In this document: positions 63,861 through 64,000 of the stretch, piece after piece
How positions within the stretch are numbered: the stretch's first letter is position 1
Layout: each line of letters starts with the position of its first letter
DNA from: Adenophora triphylla var. japonica
Lineage: Eukaryota > Streptophyta > Magnoliopsida > Asterales > Campanulaceae
NCBI GenBank assembly: GCA_022495995.1
Contig: JAFEMH010000529.1
Coordinates: 558,001-622,000, forward strand
DNA: 64,000 nt
Direction of reading: 5' to 3'
Made by a program: the position numbers and the translations under genes
The notes under the pieces: generated by a model
Databases searched by the model: none
Told to the model about the DNA's origin: nothing
The model's input: only the letters and a program-made list of their open reading frames with translations

Positions 63861-64000
63861 GAATGACTTCATCTCGGGGTCAAGCGCCCACTGGGACCAT
63901 GGTACGGGCCAGCTTTCCTCTAGCTTGAGCTTGTGAGGATAAGAGGAGGCGAGCAGAGACCAAAGGGAAATGTTCGCCCGAGTCCGCTGAGCCGAGTGAG
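63861..64000 (-). pseudogene. Part of element C upstream of the protease, cut by the window edge
   Basis: The minus strand continues toward gag, with no open frame longer than a few tens of codons. Gag, primer site and the 5' LTR of C must lie beyond 64,000. Confidence 0.5.

Overview
The window is plant nuclear DNA with no bacterial features. The evidence is spliced gene models with GT-AG introns, a likely plastid transit peptide, Copia and Ty3/gypsy retrotransposons, tRNA-derived SINEs, Stowaway-type MITEs that insert at TA, a MULE with a FAR1-type transposase, a hAT element and a relic of a plastid tRNA gene. A flowering plant, probably a eudicot, fits best; the species cannot be named from the sequence. 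Almost everything recognisable is transposable-element DNA. The one host-like gene is a short minus-strand gene near 4.7-6.6 kb.

Layout. 0-6.6 kb: MITEs, several SINEs, a LINE fragment, a plastid trnV-like relic, a foldback element, and two exons of a probable nuclear gene for a plastid protein. 6.6-11 kb: a region of unknown identity dominated by 63-bp repeats built on a GGTCCTATA...TATAGGACC palindrome, in both orientations. 11-12.05 kb: a hAT-like element with an 8-bp target duplication. 12.6-18.3 kb: a MULE carrying a spliced plant mobile domain (PMD) gene on the plus strand facing a FAR1/MULE transposase on the minus strand; both lose their 3' ends at a shared junction near 15.49 kb. 18.8-25.5 kb: nested and adjacent MITEs, a 2.5-kb non-autonomous LTR element, a 1.7-kb foldback element and a 458-bp SINE with a perfect 14-bp target duplication.

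26-36.2 kb: remains of an LTR element with a coiled-coil ORF, cut by a decayed Copia element (LTR, primer site, gag, protease, integrase, RT and RNase H in order) whose 3' LTR is not seen. 36.2-64 kb: three Ty3/gypsy elements nested in series. Element A (36,229 on) is cut in gag by element B (38,275 on). B is cut in an antisense ORF by element C, which starts at 48,817, runs on the minus strand and leaves the window at the right edge. B and C look like Tat-lineage elements: related LTR starts, a second RNase H domain, and long spacers with antisense ORFs between pol and the 3' LTR. Element C carries two antisense gene regions in that spacer. One resembles the antisense ORF of B; the other is a second PMD gene, preceded by about forty copies of a 34-bp repeat.

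The main point is that PMD genes occur here in two unrelated kinds of mobile element, both with a spliced structure. The least explained feature is the 63-bp palindromic repeat field at 7.7-10.4 kb. Nearly all TE reading frames are broken, so most coding calls are pseudogenes. Element C is so dense in small indels that sequencing or assembly error should be considered beside natural decay.
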